A DNA stretch of 56,098 nt from positions 1 through 56,098 of the forward strand of contig JASBVL010000076.1 in assembly GCA_029961075.1 (NCBI GenBank). Direction: 5' to 3'. The DNA is from Sphaerobacter sp. Lineage in GTDB: Bacteria; Chloroflexota; Chloroflexia; Thermomicrobiales; Thermomicrobiaceae. Positions 16,369 to 27,344 of this stretch are shown here, piece by piece. How positions within the stretch are numbered: position 1 is the stretch's first letter; each line of letters begins with the position of its first letter. Under the pieces are notes generated by a model. The model saw only the letters and a program-made list of their open reading frames with translations. It was not told where the DNA came from and searched no databases. The position numbers and the translations under genes were made by a program.

Positions 16369-17786
16369 GCCGCTCCCCCTCCGCGCGCGCCGGCCAGCTC
16401 CTCGCCGAAGCGGGCGCGCTTGATGAACGTCCCGACCCCCGGCTCAGCCACCAGCCGGTCGCCCTGCACGATCGTCCGGCCGCGCAGCAGCACGACCTCC
16501 GGCGCGCCGGTCACCTCGAAGCCCTCGTAGAGGTTGTAGTCGATCAGTGAGTGGTGGGTCGCGGCGGAGATCGTCAGCCGCTTGTCCGGGTCGAAGATGA
16601 CCAGGTCGGCATCCGAGCCGACCGCGATCGTCCCCTTCTTCGGGTAGAGCCCGAAGAGCTTGGCGGGGTTCGTCGCCAGCAGCTCGACCAGCCGGTTCAG
16701 CGAGAACCGGCCCCGGCGCACGCCGAACTCGTGCAGCAGGTGCAGCCGGTTCTCGATGCCCGGGCCGCCGTTCGGGATCTTGGAGAAGTCGTGCCGGCCG
16801 AGCGTCTTCTGCCCCTCGAAGTTGAACGGGCAGTGGTCCGTCGAGACCACCGACAGGATGCCTGTCGACAGCGCGTGCCACAGGTGCTCCTGATGCTCCT
16901 TCGGCCGCGGTGGCGGGGTGTAGATCCACTTGGCGCCCTCGAAGTTGGGCTTCTCCAGCACGCTCTCGTCGAAGAAGAGGTACTGCGGGCAGGTCTCGGC
17001 CCAGACGCGCCAGCCCTTGGCCCGGGCCTCGGCCACCGGGTCGATCGCCTCCTTGCAGGAGACGTGGACCACGTAGAGCGGCGCGTCGGCCACCCGGGCG
17101 AGCTGGATCGCCCGGTTCGTGGCCTCGCCCTCGGTGATCGGCGGGCGCGTGCGGGCGTGCCAGATCGGCTCGGTGTGTCCGGCCGCGAGCGCCTGGCGCA
17201 CCAGGACGTCGATGGCGTCGCCGTTCTCGGCGTGCACCATCACCAGTGCCCCGGTCGCGTGCGCCTGCTGCATGACCTGGAAGAGGGTGGCGTCGTCGAC
17301 CATGACCGCCCCCTTGTAGGCCATGAACAGCTTGTAGCTGGTCACGCCCTCCTCCTGCACCACCCGCTTCAGCTCCTCCATGCGGGCCGGGTCGGAGAGG
17401 TCCGTGATCGCCATGTGGAAGCCCACGTCGATGACCGGCTTCCGCTCGTCCATCTTCCGGTGCCAGTCCTCCAGCGCGCTGAAGAGCGAGTGGCCCGGGA
17501 CCTGGCAGCAGAAGTCCACCAGCGTGGTCGTCCCGCCGAAGGCGGCCGCCACCGTGGCGGAGGTCCAGGTGTCGCAGGTCGTCGTCCCCCCGAAGGGGAA
17601 CTCAATGTGGGTGTGCGGATCCACGCAGCCGGGGAGCACGTACTTCCCCGTCGCGTCGATCACCGTGTCCGCCGCGATGTCGAGCGACTCACCGATGAGC
17701 GACACCCGCTCGTCCTCGATGTAGATGTCGCCAACGTAGTCGTCGCTGGCGGTGATGATCCGGCCACCTTTGATGAGGACGGACAT
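16365..17786 (-). CDS. Dihydropyrimidinase / D-hydantoinase family amidohydrolase
   Basis: 473-residue metal-dependent cyclic amidase that opens dihydropyrimidine or hydantoin rings. The binuclear site is complete: H58 and H60 in D-P-H-T-H, the lysine to be carboxylated at K152 in S-Y-K-L-F-M-A-Y-K, with Y157 as the gate tyrosine. Further residues are the His in V-M-V-H-A-E-N-G-D, the His in V-V-H-V-S-C and the Asp in S-T-D-H-C-P-F. The length is normal. The ATG at 17786 has AGGAGGGAGG upstream. Partnered with an N-carbamoyl-amidase-like gene instead of a beta-ureidopropionase, it may serve hydantoin or N-methylhydantoin breakdown; that is inference. Confidence 0.92.
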   Translation of the reverse strand: MSVLIKGGRIITASDDYVGDIYIEDERVSLIGESLDIAADTVIDATGKYVLPGCVDPHTHIEFPFGGTTTCDTWTSATVAAAFGGTTTLVDFCCQVPGHSLFSALEDWHRKMDERKPVIDVGFHMAITDLSDPARMEELKRVVQEEGVTSYKLFMAYKGAVMVDDATLFQVMQQAHATGALVMVHAENGDAIDVLVRQALAAGHTEPIWHARTRPPITEGEATNRAIQLARVADAPLYVVHVSCKEAIDPVAEARAKGWRVWAETCPQYLFFDESVLEKPNFEGAKWIYTPPPRPKEHQEHLWHALSTGILSVVSTDHCPFNFEGQKTLGRHDFSKIPNGGPGIENRLHLLHEFGVRRGRFSLNRLVELLATNPAKLFGLYPKKGTIAVGSDADLVIFDPDKRLTISAATHHSLIDYNLYEGFEVTGAPEVVLLRGRTIVQGDRLVAEPGVGTFIKRARFGEELAGARGGGAA

Positions 17787-19133
<1,347 letters not shown>

Positions 19134-19371
19134 GGGCGCCGGCGCCCGCCCGGGCGGCAGAGTGGCCACCGCATCGTTCTGGTCGGGGCAAGCACCACCG
19201 CCCGCCGCGTGTCGCCTGGGAGACCGCGGGAGGGCACCAGGCCCTCCCAGACCGGATATTGTCTACGCGGGAGGCGGCGTCCCTCCCGCGGGGCGGCCGC
19301 CGGCCATGTCCGTCGCGGGAGGACACCGAGCGGGACGCGACGCGGAGGCCCAATGACGCTGATCGGAGCGC

Positions 19372-19786
19372 TCAGTCGAGGGCGGCGACGGTGATCGTCT
19401 GCGCGCCTTCCCAGACGACCAGCCGGCCCAGCTCCGGCAGCCGCTCCCGCCCCTCGACGATGGTGAGGACGTGGTAGCCCGCGAGCTGGCCCAGCTTGCT
19501 GGCGAAGCGCGTGGGACCGTAGGGGACCAGGATCTCGGTCTCGCGGTAGCCGCCGGGATAGAAGCGGATCTCGCCCGGCGCGGGATAGCTGGTCGCGTTC
19601 TCAAACCCGACGCCCAGCTCGCAGTCGCCCAGCGGCACCCAGGCGGCCTCGCCGCTCGAGCGGGCCTGGATCAGGGTGCCCTCGAAGGGCAGCAGCGCGC
19701 GGAAGGCCGCGCAGGTTCGCGGCGCGCTCCTCCTCCTCCCAGCGCGCCACGAACGCCAGCGCCCCTACCCTGATCCGAACCGCCAT
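19372..19786 (-). pseudogene. DUF3830 family gene, disrupted by a frameshift
   Basis: The start at 19786 gives M-A-V-R-I-R-V-G-A-L-A-F-V-A-R-W-E-E-E. The match to the family then continues one frame over as A-P-R-T-C-A-A-F-R-A-L-L-P-F-E-G, ending in N-A-T-S-Y-P-A-P-G-E-I, Y-P-G-G, P-Y-G-P-T-R-F-A-S-K and V-V-W-E-G-A-Q. Joined, this is about 138 residues, the usual size of these cyclophilin-like DUF3830 proteins. The slip lies at 19725-19740 in a run of GAG repeats followed by CGCGCC, a place prone to real slippage or to read error. Without correction only the last 88 codons (from 19638) have an open frame. Confidence 0.72.
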
Positions 19787-19925
19787 CGCCCGGCACGCCT
19801 CTCCCCCACGCGCCCGGGCGCCCAGCAGCCGGGAGCACGCCCCCGCCCCGGCGGGGCCCCGCGACGTGCCGCTCATTCTGGGCGCGCCGGCACGGGGCGT
19901 CGAGGACCGGCACGGCCCGGCCCGC

Positions 19926-19969
19926 TTGACACGGCGGCGCCCGCCGCCTAGGCTTTCCGCGTAGCGAAA
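19926..19969 (+). promoter_or_regulatory. iclR promoter with candidate IclR operator
   Basis: TTGACA (19926-19931), 17-base spacer, TAGGCT (19949-19954), immediately followed by TTCCG-N5-CGAAA (19955-19969). The same half-site pattern and spacing, TTCCG-N5-CGGAA, lies just downstream of the aceB promoter. This suggests autoregulation. Confidence 0.6.
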
Positions 19970-20002
19970 TCCACCGCCGCGGGGCGAGGAGGGCAGGCCA
20001 CC

Positions 20003-20787
20003 ATGGTGCAGGTGATCGATCGCACGCTCGACATCATCGAGCAGTTGGCCGGCGCGCCCGGGGACGTCGGCGTGTCGGACCTGCACGCCAGCCTGGGGTT
20101 GCCCCTCGGCACGGTCCACCGGCTACTCAGCGCGCTGGTCAAGCGCGGCTACGCGGTCCAGGACCCCCGGACCCGCCGCTACGCGCCCGGCCCGAAGCTG
20201 ATCGAGGTCGGGATGCACGCGCTCGGCCACGCGCGGGCCAACGTCCAGCAGATCGCGCGGCCCCACCTGGAGGCGGTGACGGCCCAGACCGGCGAGACCA
20301 CCAACCTCGTCGTGCCGCACGGGCGGGACGGCGTCTACGTCGATCAGGTGGCGAGCCCGCACCTCGTGCGCATGTTCACCGAGATCGGGCGCCGGGCGCC
20401 GCTCTACTGCACCGCCGCCGGCAAGGCCATGCTGGCGGCCATGCCGCCCGCGGCCGTGGAGGACTACCTGGCCAGCGTGCCCCTCGAGCCCTGGACGCCG
20501 CGCACCATCACCACGCCGGAGCGGCTGCGCGACGAGCTCGCGGCCATCCGCCGCCGCGGCTGGGCCGTCGACGACGAGGAGCGGGAACTGGGGGTGCGCT
20601 GCGTCGCCGCCCCCATCGTCGACGGCGCGGGCCGCGTCGTGGCCGCCATCAGCGTCTCCGGCCCGACAACCCGGCTCACTCCCGCCGTAGCCGAACAGAT
20701 CGGCCCGCTGGTGCGCGCCGCGGCCGACGCGTGCAGCGCCCGCCTCGGCGGCCCGCAGGCGGTGCCCCGCGTCGCCGCGCCGGCGGC

Positions 20788-20803
<16 letters not shown>
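20003..20803 (+). CDS. IclR-family transcriptional regulator
   Basis: 266 residues. An N-terminal winged helix-turn-helix (residues 1-65, with [19 protein letters not shown] as the recognition region) is followed by the IclR effector domain: [21 protein letters not shown], then G-W-A-V-D-D-E-E and C-V-A-A-P-I. GAGGAGG lies upstream of the ATG. The last 16 bases overlap the 3' end of the convergent malate synthase gene. By position and by the shared operator it is a candidate regulator of aceB; the effector is unknown, though glyoxylate is the effector of the E. coli namesake. Confidence 0.9.
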
Positions 20804-22359
<1,556 letters not shown>

Positions 22360-22503
22360 GACGGTTCTCCCTCCCTGCGACTCCGCACCCTCGGCCGGCG
22401 GGGACGCGCTGGCTGCCCCACGGCACCCCACCCGGGCCCGCGGCGGGCCTGCCGGCGACGGCTCCCGGCCCCGCCGTCGGTTCCCGGAAACCGGCGGCCG
22501 GAA

Positions 22504-22570
22504 CTTCCGAAGAGCGGAAGTATCATCCACGTCGTGGCAACATTCTAGGGTCGCCCCTCCGGGCCGTCAA
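22504..22570 (-). promoter_or_regulatory. aceB promoter with downstream operator palindrome
   Basis: Minus strand: TTGACG (22565-22570), 17-base spacer, TAGAAT (22542-22547). At about +15 to +31 lies CTTCCG-AAGAG-CGGAAG (22504-22520), a perfect 6-bp inverted repeat that would block early elongation. It matches the motif at the iclR promoter. Confidence 0.65.
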
Positions 22571-22904
22571 GCCGCGCGCCCCGCGCCGCGCCGCCGAGCG
22601 CCTGGCTCGGGGGTGCTTCCTGGGCCGGGGTGGTGGCATAGGCCCGTGCCACCCCGTGGAGCGCCGGCCTCCCGGCCGGCCCCCATCGTCCCATGGGGCG
22701 CCGCCGTCGAAGTGCGGTCACGCCGACCGGCGCCCGCCGGTCGGCGGGGGCTGGCTTGTCATCGTGGGGCGGCGGCGTAGCGCCCCTGCAAAGTTCCACG
22801 TACGCGGACATCTGGCGCTACTGTTGTAGCTCCTTTGGCCAGGTCGAACATGGAGTGGTTCAGGGCGTGGAAGCCGGCCAGGGTGATATCCGGAAGGTGT
22901 GGCC
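22571..22904. other. Gene-free junction upstream of the sucA fragment
   Basis: No gene is seen. It holds a ggagcgccggcctcccggcc unit (from 22659) and an inverted repeat, GTAGCGCC (22777-22784) and GGCGCTAC (22814-22821). After that comes a stretch of lower GC (22790-22860) unlike the surroundings. Malate synthase lies where the first half of the E1 gene should be. Confidence 0.5.
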
Positions 22905-24236
22905 ATGCTCCAGGCCGCCCTCGACCACCTGCAATCCATTCGCCGCAGCCTCGCCGACGGCCAGGAGCCCCGCGAGCCGCTCGTCCAGGAGTCGGTCGAC
23001 CCGCGCCCGCGCACGGTCGAGACCGCTGTCCCGCTCGAAGTGCTGACCCAGCTCAACGCCGAGATCCACACGCTGCCCCCGGAGTTCCACCTGAACCCCA
23101 AGCTCCGGCGGCAGATGCAGCGCCGCGCGAGTGCGGTCGCGGGCGGCGCGCCGCTCGATTGGGCCCACGCCGAGGCGCTGGCCTTCGCCTCCATCCTGCG
23201 CGACGGCACGCCGATCCGCCTGGCGGGCCAGGACACCGAGCGCGGCACCTTCAGCCAGCGCCACCTCGTGTTCCATGACATCGAGACCGGCGAGCGCCTG
23301 GTGCCGCTGCAGCGCATGCCCTCGGCGCGTGCCGCCTTCGCGGTCTACAACAGCCCGCTCTCCGAGGCCAGCGCGCTGGGCTTCGAGTACGGCTACGGCC
23401 TGGGGGCGCCGGAGGCCCTCGTCCTCTGGGAGGCCCAGTTCGGCGACTTCGCCAACGTGGCCCAGGTCATCATCGACCAGTTCATCGCGGCGGCGCGCTC
23501 CAAGTGGCAGGAGAGCCCCGCTCTCACCCTCCTGCTCCCGCACGGCTACGAGGGGCAGGGGCCGGAGCACTCCAGCGGCCGGCTGGAGCGCTTCCTGCAG
23601 TTGGCGGCCGACGACAACCTGCGCATCGCCAACTGCACCACCGCGGCGCAGTACTTCCACCTGCTGCGCAAGCAGGCGGCCCTGCTCGCGGTGGCGCCGC
23701 GGCCGCTCGTCATCATGACGCCGAAGAGCCTCCTCCGGCACCCGGCCGCCGCCTCGCTCCCCGCCGAGCTGGCGGAGGGCCGCTTCCAGCCGGTCCTGGA
23801 TGACGCCGAGGCCGCCGCGCGCCGCGACGAGATCGCACGCGTCATCCTCTGCACCGGCAAGGTCTACGTCGACCTCATCGCCAGCGAGGCGCGCAAGGCC
23901 GGCGCGCCGGTCGCCATCGTGCGGGTCGAGCAGCTCTATCCCTTCCCCGAGGAGGAGCTGCGGCGGGTGCTGGAGTCGTACAGCGCGGCCCGCGAGGTCG
24001 TCTGGGTCCAGGAGGAGCCGGCCAACATGGGGGCCTGGACCTTCATGGAGCCGCGGCTGCGGCGCATCCTCGGGCCGGATCTGGACCTGCGCTACATCGG
24101 CCGGCCGGAGCGCGCCAGCCCGGCCGAGGGGTTCCACGAAGTGCATGTGATCGAACAGGGACGCATCGTGGCGGAGGCGTTCGCAGAGGTGCTCGCGCCG
24201 CGTGTGAAGACCTACGGAGTGCAGCATGGCGGTTGA
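22905..24236 (+). CDS. sucA: 2-oxoglutarate dehydrogenase E1, C-terminal half only
   Basis: 443 residues where SucA is normally about 930. The part present covers the pyrimidine-binding and C-terminal domains: [37 protein letters not shown], and V-E-Q-L-Y-P-F-P. The first half, with the thiamine-diphosphate/Mg G-D-A loop, is missing and not found in any frame upstream. GGAAGG seven bases before the ATG at 22905 could allow translation. It overlaps sucB by 11 bases. By itself it cannot be an active E1. Options are a partial deletion, a split gene with the N-half elsewhere, or an assembly join. Confidence 0.85.
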   Translation: MLQAALDHLQSIRRSLADGQEPREPLVQESVDPRPRTVETAVPLEVLTQLNAEIHTLPPEFHLNPKLRRQMQRRASAVAGGAPLDWAHAEALAFASILRDGTPIRLAGQDTERGTFSQRHLVFHDIETGERLVPLQRMPSARAAFAVYNSPLSEASALGFEYGYGLGAPEALVLWEAQFGDFANVAQVIIDQFIAAARSKWQESPALTLLLPHGYEGQGPEHSSGRLERFLQLAADDNLRIANCTTAAQYFHLLRKQAALLAVAPRPLVIMTPKSLLRHPAAASLPAELAEGRFQPVLDDAEAAARRDEIARVILCTGKVYVDLIASEARKAGAPVAIVRVEQLYPFPEEELRRVLESYSAAREVVWVQEEPANMGAWTFMEPRLRRILGPDLDLRYIGRPERASPAEGFHEVHVIEQGRIVAEAFAEVLAPRVKTYGVQHGG

Positions 24237-25539
24237 GATTCGAGTGCCGCAGCTCGGTGAGTCGGTCGTCGACGCGGTCGTCGGGACCTGGCTCAAGAAG
24301 GAAGGCGACCCGGTCCAGCCCGGTGAGACGCTGGTGGAGCTGGAAACCGACAAGGTCAACGTCGAGATCAGCGCAGAGCAGGCCGGGGTGCTGGAGAAGA
24401 TCTTCAAGCAGGAGGGGGAGACGGTCGCGGTGGGCGAGGTGATCGCCGCGATCGCCGAGGGCGCCGCGGCGCCGGCCCCGGCGCCGGCGCCCTCGGCCGC
24501 CCAGCCGGCTGCCGCCGCTGCCCCCGCCGCCGCAGCCGCACCGGCCACGCCGGCCCCGGAGCCTGCGGCTGTGCCGGCCGGTGGGCCGCGCGCCACCCCG
24601 GCGGTCCGGCGCCTGGCCGCCGAGCATGGCATCGACCTGGCCCAGGTGCCCGCCAGCGGCGAGGGCGGCCGCGTGACGCGCGAGGACGTGCTGGCCTACG
24701 CCCAGCGGCTCCGCGAGGCGGCGGCGACCCCGGCCGCGACCCCGGCCCAGGCACCCACGCCGGCTCCCACTGCCCCGGCCAACGGCGCCGCGACGGCGGC
24801 GGCCCCCTCCGCGGTGCCGCTCGAGATCGCGGCCGACGGGCGCCGCGAGGAGCGCATCCGCATGACCCGCCGGCGGCAGACCATCGCCCAGCGGCTGGTC
24901 GAGGCCCAGCACACCGCCGCCATGCTCACGACCTTCAACGAGGTCGACATGAGCGCGGTCATCGAGCTGCGCAAGCGCCGCGGTGAGGCTTTCCAGGAGC
25001 GCCACGGCGTCAAGCTCGGCTTCATGTCCTTCTTCACCAAGGCCGTCGTCGGCGCGCTCAAGGCCTTCCCGCTCCTCAACGCCGAGATCCAGGGCAACGA
25101 GATCGTCGTCAAGCACTACTACGACATCGGCATCGCCGTCGGCGCCGACGAGGGCCTGGTCGTGCCGGTCGTGCGCGATGCCGACCGCAAGAGCTTCGCC
25201 GAGCTCGAGCGGGAGATCCTCGACCTGGCCACGCGCGCCCGCGAAGGCAAGCTCACCCTCCAGGAGCTGATGGGCGGGACCTTCACCATCACCAACGGCG
25301 GCGTCTACGGCTCGCTCCTCAGCACGCCGATCCTCAACCCGCCGCAGGTCGGCATCCTCGGGATGCACAAGATCGAGCAGCGGCCGGTGGTGGTCAACGG
25401 CGAGATCGTCATCCGCCCGATGATGTACCTCGCCCTCTCCTACGACCACCGGATCGTCGACGGCAGCGACGCGGTCCGCTTCCTCGTCCGGGTCAAGGAG
25501 CTGATCGAGGACCCCGAGACGCTGCTGCTGGAGGGCTGA
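24226..25539 (+). CDS. sucB: Dihydrolipoyl succinyltransferase, E2 of 2-oxoglutarate dehydrogenase
   Basis: 437 residues in the normal E2 order: a lipoyl domain at 1-75 with the lipoylated lysine K43 in E-T-D-K-V-N, an Ala/Pro-rich linker, a peripheral-subunit-binding domain ([15 protein letters not shown], about residues 124-160), a second Ala/Pro linker, then the catalytic domain ending with S-Y-D-H-R-I-V-D-G (the H-x3-D-G motif). [10 protein letters not shown] is also conserved. It is coupled to the sucA fragment by an 11-base overlap. A strong hairpin follows the stop. Lipoamide dehydrogenase is not nearby. Confidence 0.94.
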   Translation: MAVEIRVPQLGESVVDAVVGTWLKKEGDPVQPGETLVELETDKVNVEISAEQAGVLEKIFKQEGETVAVGEVIAAIAEGAAAPAPAPAPSAAQPAAAAAPAAAAAPATPAPEPAAVPAGGPRATPAVRRLAAEHGIDLAQVPASGEGGRVTREDVLAYAQRLREAAATPAATPAQAPTPAPTAPANGAATAAAPSAVPLEIAADGRREERIRMTRRRQTIAQRLVEAQHTAAMLTTFNEVDMSAVIELRKRRGEAFQERHGVKLGFMSFFTKAVVGALKAFPLLNAEIQGNEIVVKHYYDIGIAVGADEGLVVPVVRDADRKSFAELEREILDLATRAREGKLTLQELMGGTFTITNGGVYGSLLSTPILNPPQVGILGMHKIEQRPVVVNGEIVIRPMMYLALSYDHRIVDGSDAVRFLVRVKELIEDPETLLLEG

Positions 25540-25582
25540 GCCCCGGCCGGGCCGGCGACCGCGACACGCCGATGACGCAGAG

Positions 25583-25610
25583 ACCGGGGCGCGACGAGTC
25601 GCGCCCCGGT
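25583..25610 (+). terminator. Terminator hairpin after sucB
   Basis: A perfect 13-bp stem (ACCGGGGCGCGAC / GTCGCGCCCCGGT) with a 2-base loop, followed by tgtgtg. Confidence 0.6.
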
Positions 25611-25627
25611 TGTGTGGGGGATGCGGC

Positions 25628-25727
25628 CCTCACCCCCGACCCCTCTCCCAATTCTGGGAGAGGGGAGCCGTTCGTCTTTATGTTCCCCCTCTCCCAACTT
25701 TGGGAGAGGGGGTCAGGGGGTGAGGGC
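25628..25727. repeat. Two facing copies of the CCCTCTCCC-GGGAGAGGG palindrome
   Basis: Copy b: CCCCTCTCCCA / TGGGAGAGGGG (25640-25665), preceded by cctcaccccc. Copy c: 13-bp arms at 25685-25712, followed by tcagggggtgaggg. The copies face each other, so the flanks also pair and could form one large cruciform between sucB and the hydrolase gene. Confidence 0.7.
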
Positions 25728-25750
25728 TGACGTATGACGAAGGAACACCG

Positions 25751-26584
25751 ATGGCGCTGATCGAGCAGCGGACGACGACGACGGACGACGGCGCGCGCAT
25801 CGCCTACGAGGTGCGCAGCGAGCCGGGGGCCAGCCCGGCCATCCTCGCGCTCCACGGCGTCCTCGTCGGCACCTCCAACTGGGTCCACCAGATGCTGCGG
25901 CTCCCGCAGCTCCGCTGGATCGCCCCCTTCTTCCGCGGCCACGGCGCCAGCGACCCGGCCGGCCAACACCCCAGCATCGAGCGCGCCGCGCTCGACGCCC
26001 TGGCCGTGCTCGATGCCGAGGGAGTGGCGCAAGCGGTCGTCGTCGGCAACTCGCTCGGGGCCACGGTCGGGTTGGCGCTCGGCCTGCTCCGGCCGGAGCG
26101 CGCGCAGGCGCTGGTGCTCGTCGAGCCGTCGGTGCCCGCCCTGCTGCCGGATCGCGGCGGGGATCGCCTCATGGCTGCGGCGCGGCAGGCGCGCGAGCTG
26201 CTCGCCGCCGGCCGGGTGGACGAGGCGCTCGACCTCTTCCTCACCCCGCGGCTGGGCGCCGACTGGGCCCAGAAGGTCGGCCGGCGACGGCTGGCCGAGT
26301 GGCGCCACAACGTCCAGTCCACTCCTGCCTGGTTCGAGGCGGTGATGAACTTCGACCCCGGCCCCGGCCCGCTCGCCGCGCTGAGCGTCCCCACCCTGCT
26401 CGTCTACGGCGCCAACACCCAGCCGGTCTACCGCGAGCTGACGCTCGCCGTCGCCGAGGCGCTGCCCTTCGCCGACCTCGTCGAGGTGCCGGATGCCGGG
26501 CACGGCGTCCCGGCGGACAACCCCGAGGCCTTCAACGCGCTACTGCTCCAGTTCCTGGCGCGCCTCGGCCTCATCCGCGCCTGA
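25751..26584 (+). CDS. Alpha/beta hydrolase
   Basis: 277 residues with the alpha/beta hydrolase fold. The oxyanion region is A-L-H-G-V-L-V-G at 35-42, the nucleophile elbow is G-N-S-L-G (Ser near residue 98) and the late histidine is in D-A-G-H-G-V-P. The usual acid position after strand 6 reads V-Y-G-A-N-T-Q-P, with Asn/Thr instead of the common Asp or Glu, so the third triad member is unclear. The substrate cannot be inferred. It sits alone between copies of the palindromic repeat. Confidence 0.85.
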   Translation: MALIEQRTTTTDDGARIAYEVRSEPGASPAILALHGVLVGTSNWVHQMLRLPQLRWIAPFFRGHGASDPAGQHPSIERAALDALAVLDAEGVAQAVVVGNSLGATVGLALGLLRPERAQALVLVEPSVPALLPDRGGDRLMAAARQARELLAAGRVDEALDLFLTPRLGADWAQKVGRRRLAEWRHNVQSTPAWFEAVMNFDPGPGPLAALSVPTLLVYGANTQPVYRELTLAVAEALPFADLVEVPDAGHGVPADNPEAFNALLLQFLARLGLIRA

Positions 26585-26620
26585 CACGTGGTGCGCCGGC
26601 GTCGACCAGACACGCACCCT

Positions 26621-26660
26621 CCCTCTCCCAACGTTGGGAGAGGGGGCAGGGGGTGAGGGG
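26621..26660. repeat. Palindromic repeat, copy d
   Basis: CCCTCTCCCAACGTTGGGAGAGGG (26621-26644 at its full extent) is a perfect 24-base palindrome, followed by ggcagggggtgagggg. It lies between the 3' ends of two convergent genes and could serve as a two-way terminator. Confidence 0.7.
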
Positions 26661-26788
26661 TAATCGCCCCCGTCCGCGTCCCGCCGCCGCGCGCGACCGG
26701 CAGCCGGCGACACACCGCCCGACGCCGGCGCTCCACGAAGGGGGGCGGATCGCCGGCGTCGCAGGGACGGGAGGACCCGCGCTCGGGC

Positions 26789-27004
26789 CTACCAGTCGTC
26801 CTGGCCATGCTGCGGCCGCGTGCACCGCGGGCAGGAGATCCACCGATCTCCCATGACGATCTCGTGGATGCCGACCGTCCACGTCGTGCCGCAGTCGGCG
26901 CAGGTCAGCGTGAAGCTGCGCGGCAGCTCTGTCGCCGGCCGCCCGCGCGGCTGGACGGGGGCGTGGCTGATGGAGTCCGGGGTGTGGTTGCGGTGCAGTG
27001 TCAT
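26789..27004 (-). CDS. Small zinc-ribbon protein
   Basis: 71 residues with C-A-D-C-G-T-T-W and, 20 residues on, W-I-S-C-P-R-C-T-R-P, a C-x2-C...C-x2-C zinc ribbon. The first 30 residues look disordered (N-H-T-P-D-S-I-S-H-A-P). GGGAGAG stands before the ATG at 27004. The family is unknown. It may bind nucleic acid or act as a redox or metal site; the divergent neighbour is the restriction-modification gene. Confidence 0.75.
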   Translation of the reverse strand: MTLHRNHTPDSISHAPVQPRGRPATELPRSFTLTCADCGTTWTVGIHEIVMGDRWISCPRCTRPQHGQDDW

Positions 27005-27344
27005 CGATCTCTCCCTATCTTGCCACGCATCGGAATAGTTAGCTATAGTCTGTCAGTTACTCCTCACCACTACAATAGGATATCCAGGCTAGACTCACGC
27101 GGGGGACCTATCGGCTAGGTCCAGATGGCGCATTAGTGCTATCCCATGGCGCAGTCCCGGTTGGCTGCGGCGCCAGCCTGTCGGATGCTGGACGCGTTCG
27201 CACCCAGCCTCGATAATCCAACCGTATTGTCTGCGGTGCATCGTGACGGCGACCGAGCTGCGCGCCGCGCAACGCCGGACTACCGGAGCCCGGCGCGCAT
27301 CGCGGCGCGGGCCGACCGGCTGACGCCATCGACGAGGTGAGTGG
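27005..27344 (+). promoter_or_regulatory. AT-richer promoter and leader of the ISP enzyme gene
   Basis: Promoter: TTGCCA (27020-27025), 18-base spacer, TATAGT (27044-27049). About 60 bases downstream lies GGACCTA-TCGGC-TAGGTCC (27104-27122), a 7-bp hairpin or operator. Then atggcgca occurs twice (from 27125 and from 27146). The first 110 bases are clearly AT-richer than the flanks. A short frame at 27146-27340 has no recognisable product. The leader is about 290 nt. Confidence 0.55.

Noticed and set aside
27146..27340. 64-codon frame before the ISP gene, considered as a C-type controller protein
   Set aside because: It has no helix-turn-helix pattern, no ribosome binding site, and Arg/Ala-rich composition.
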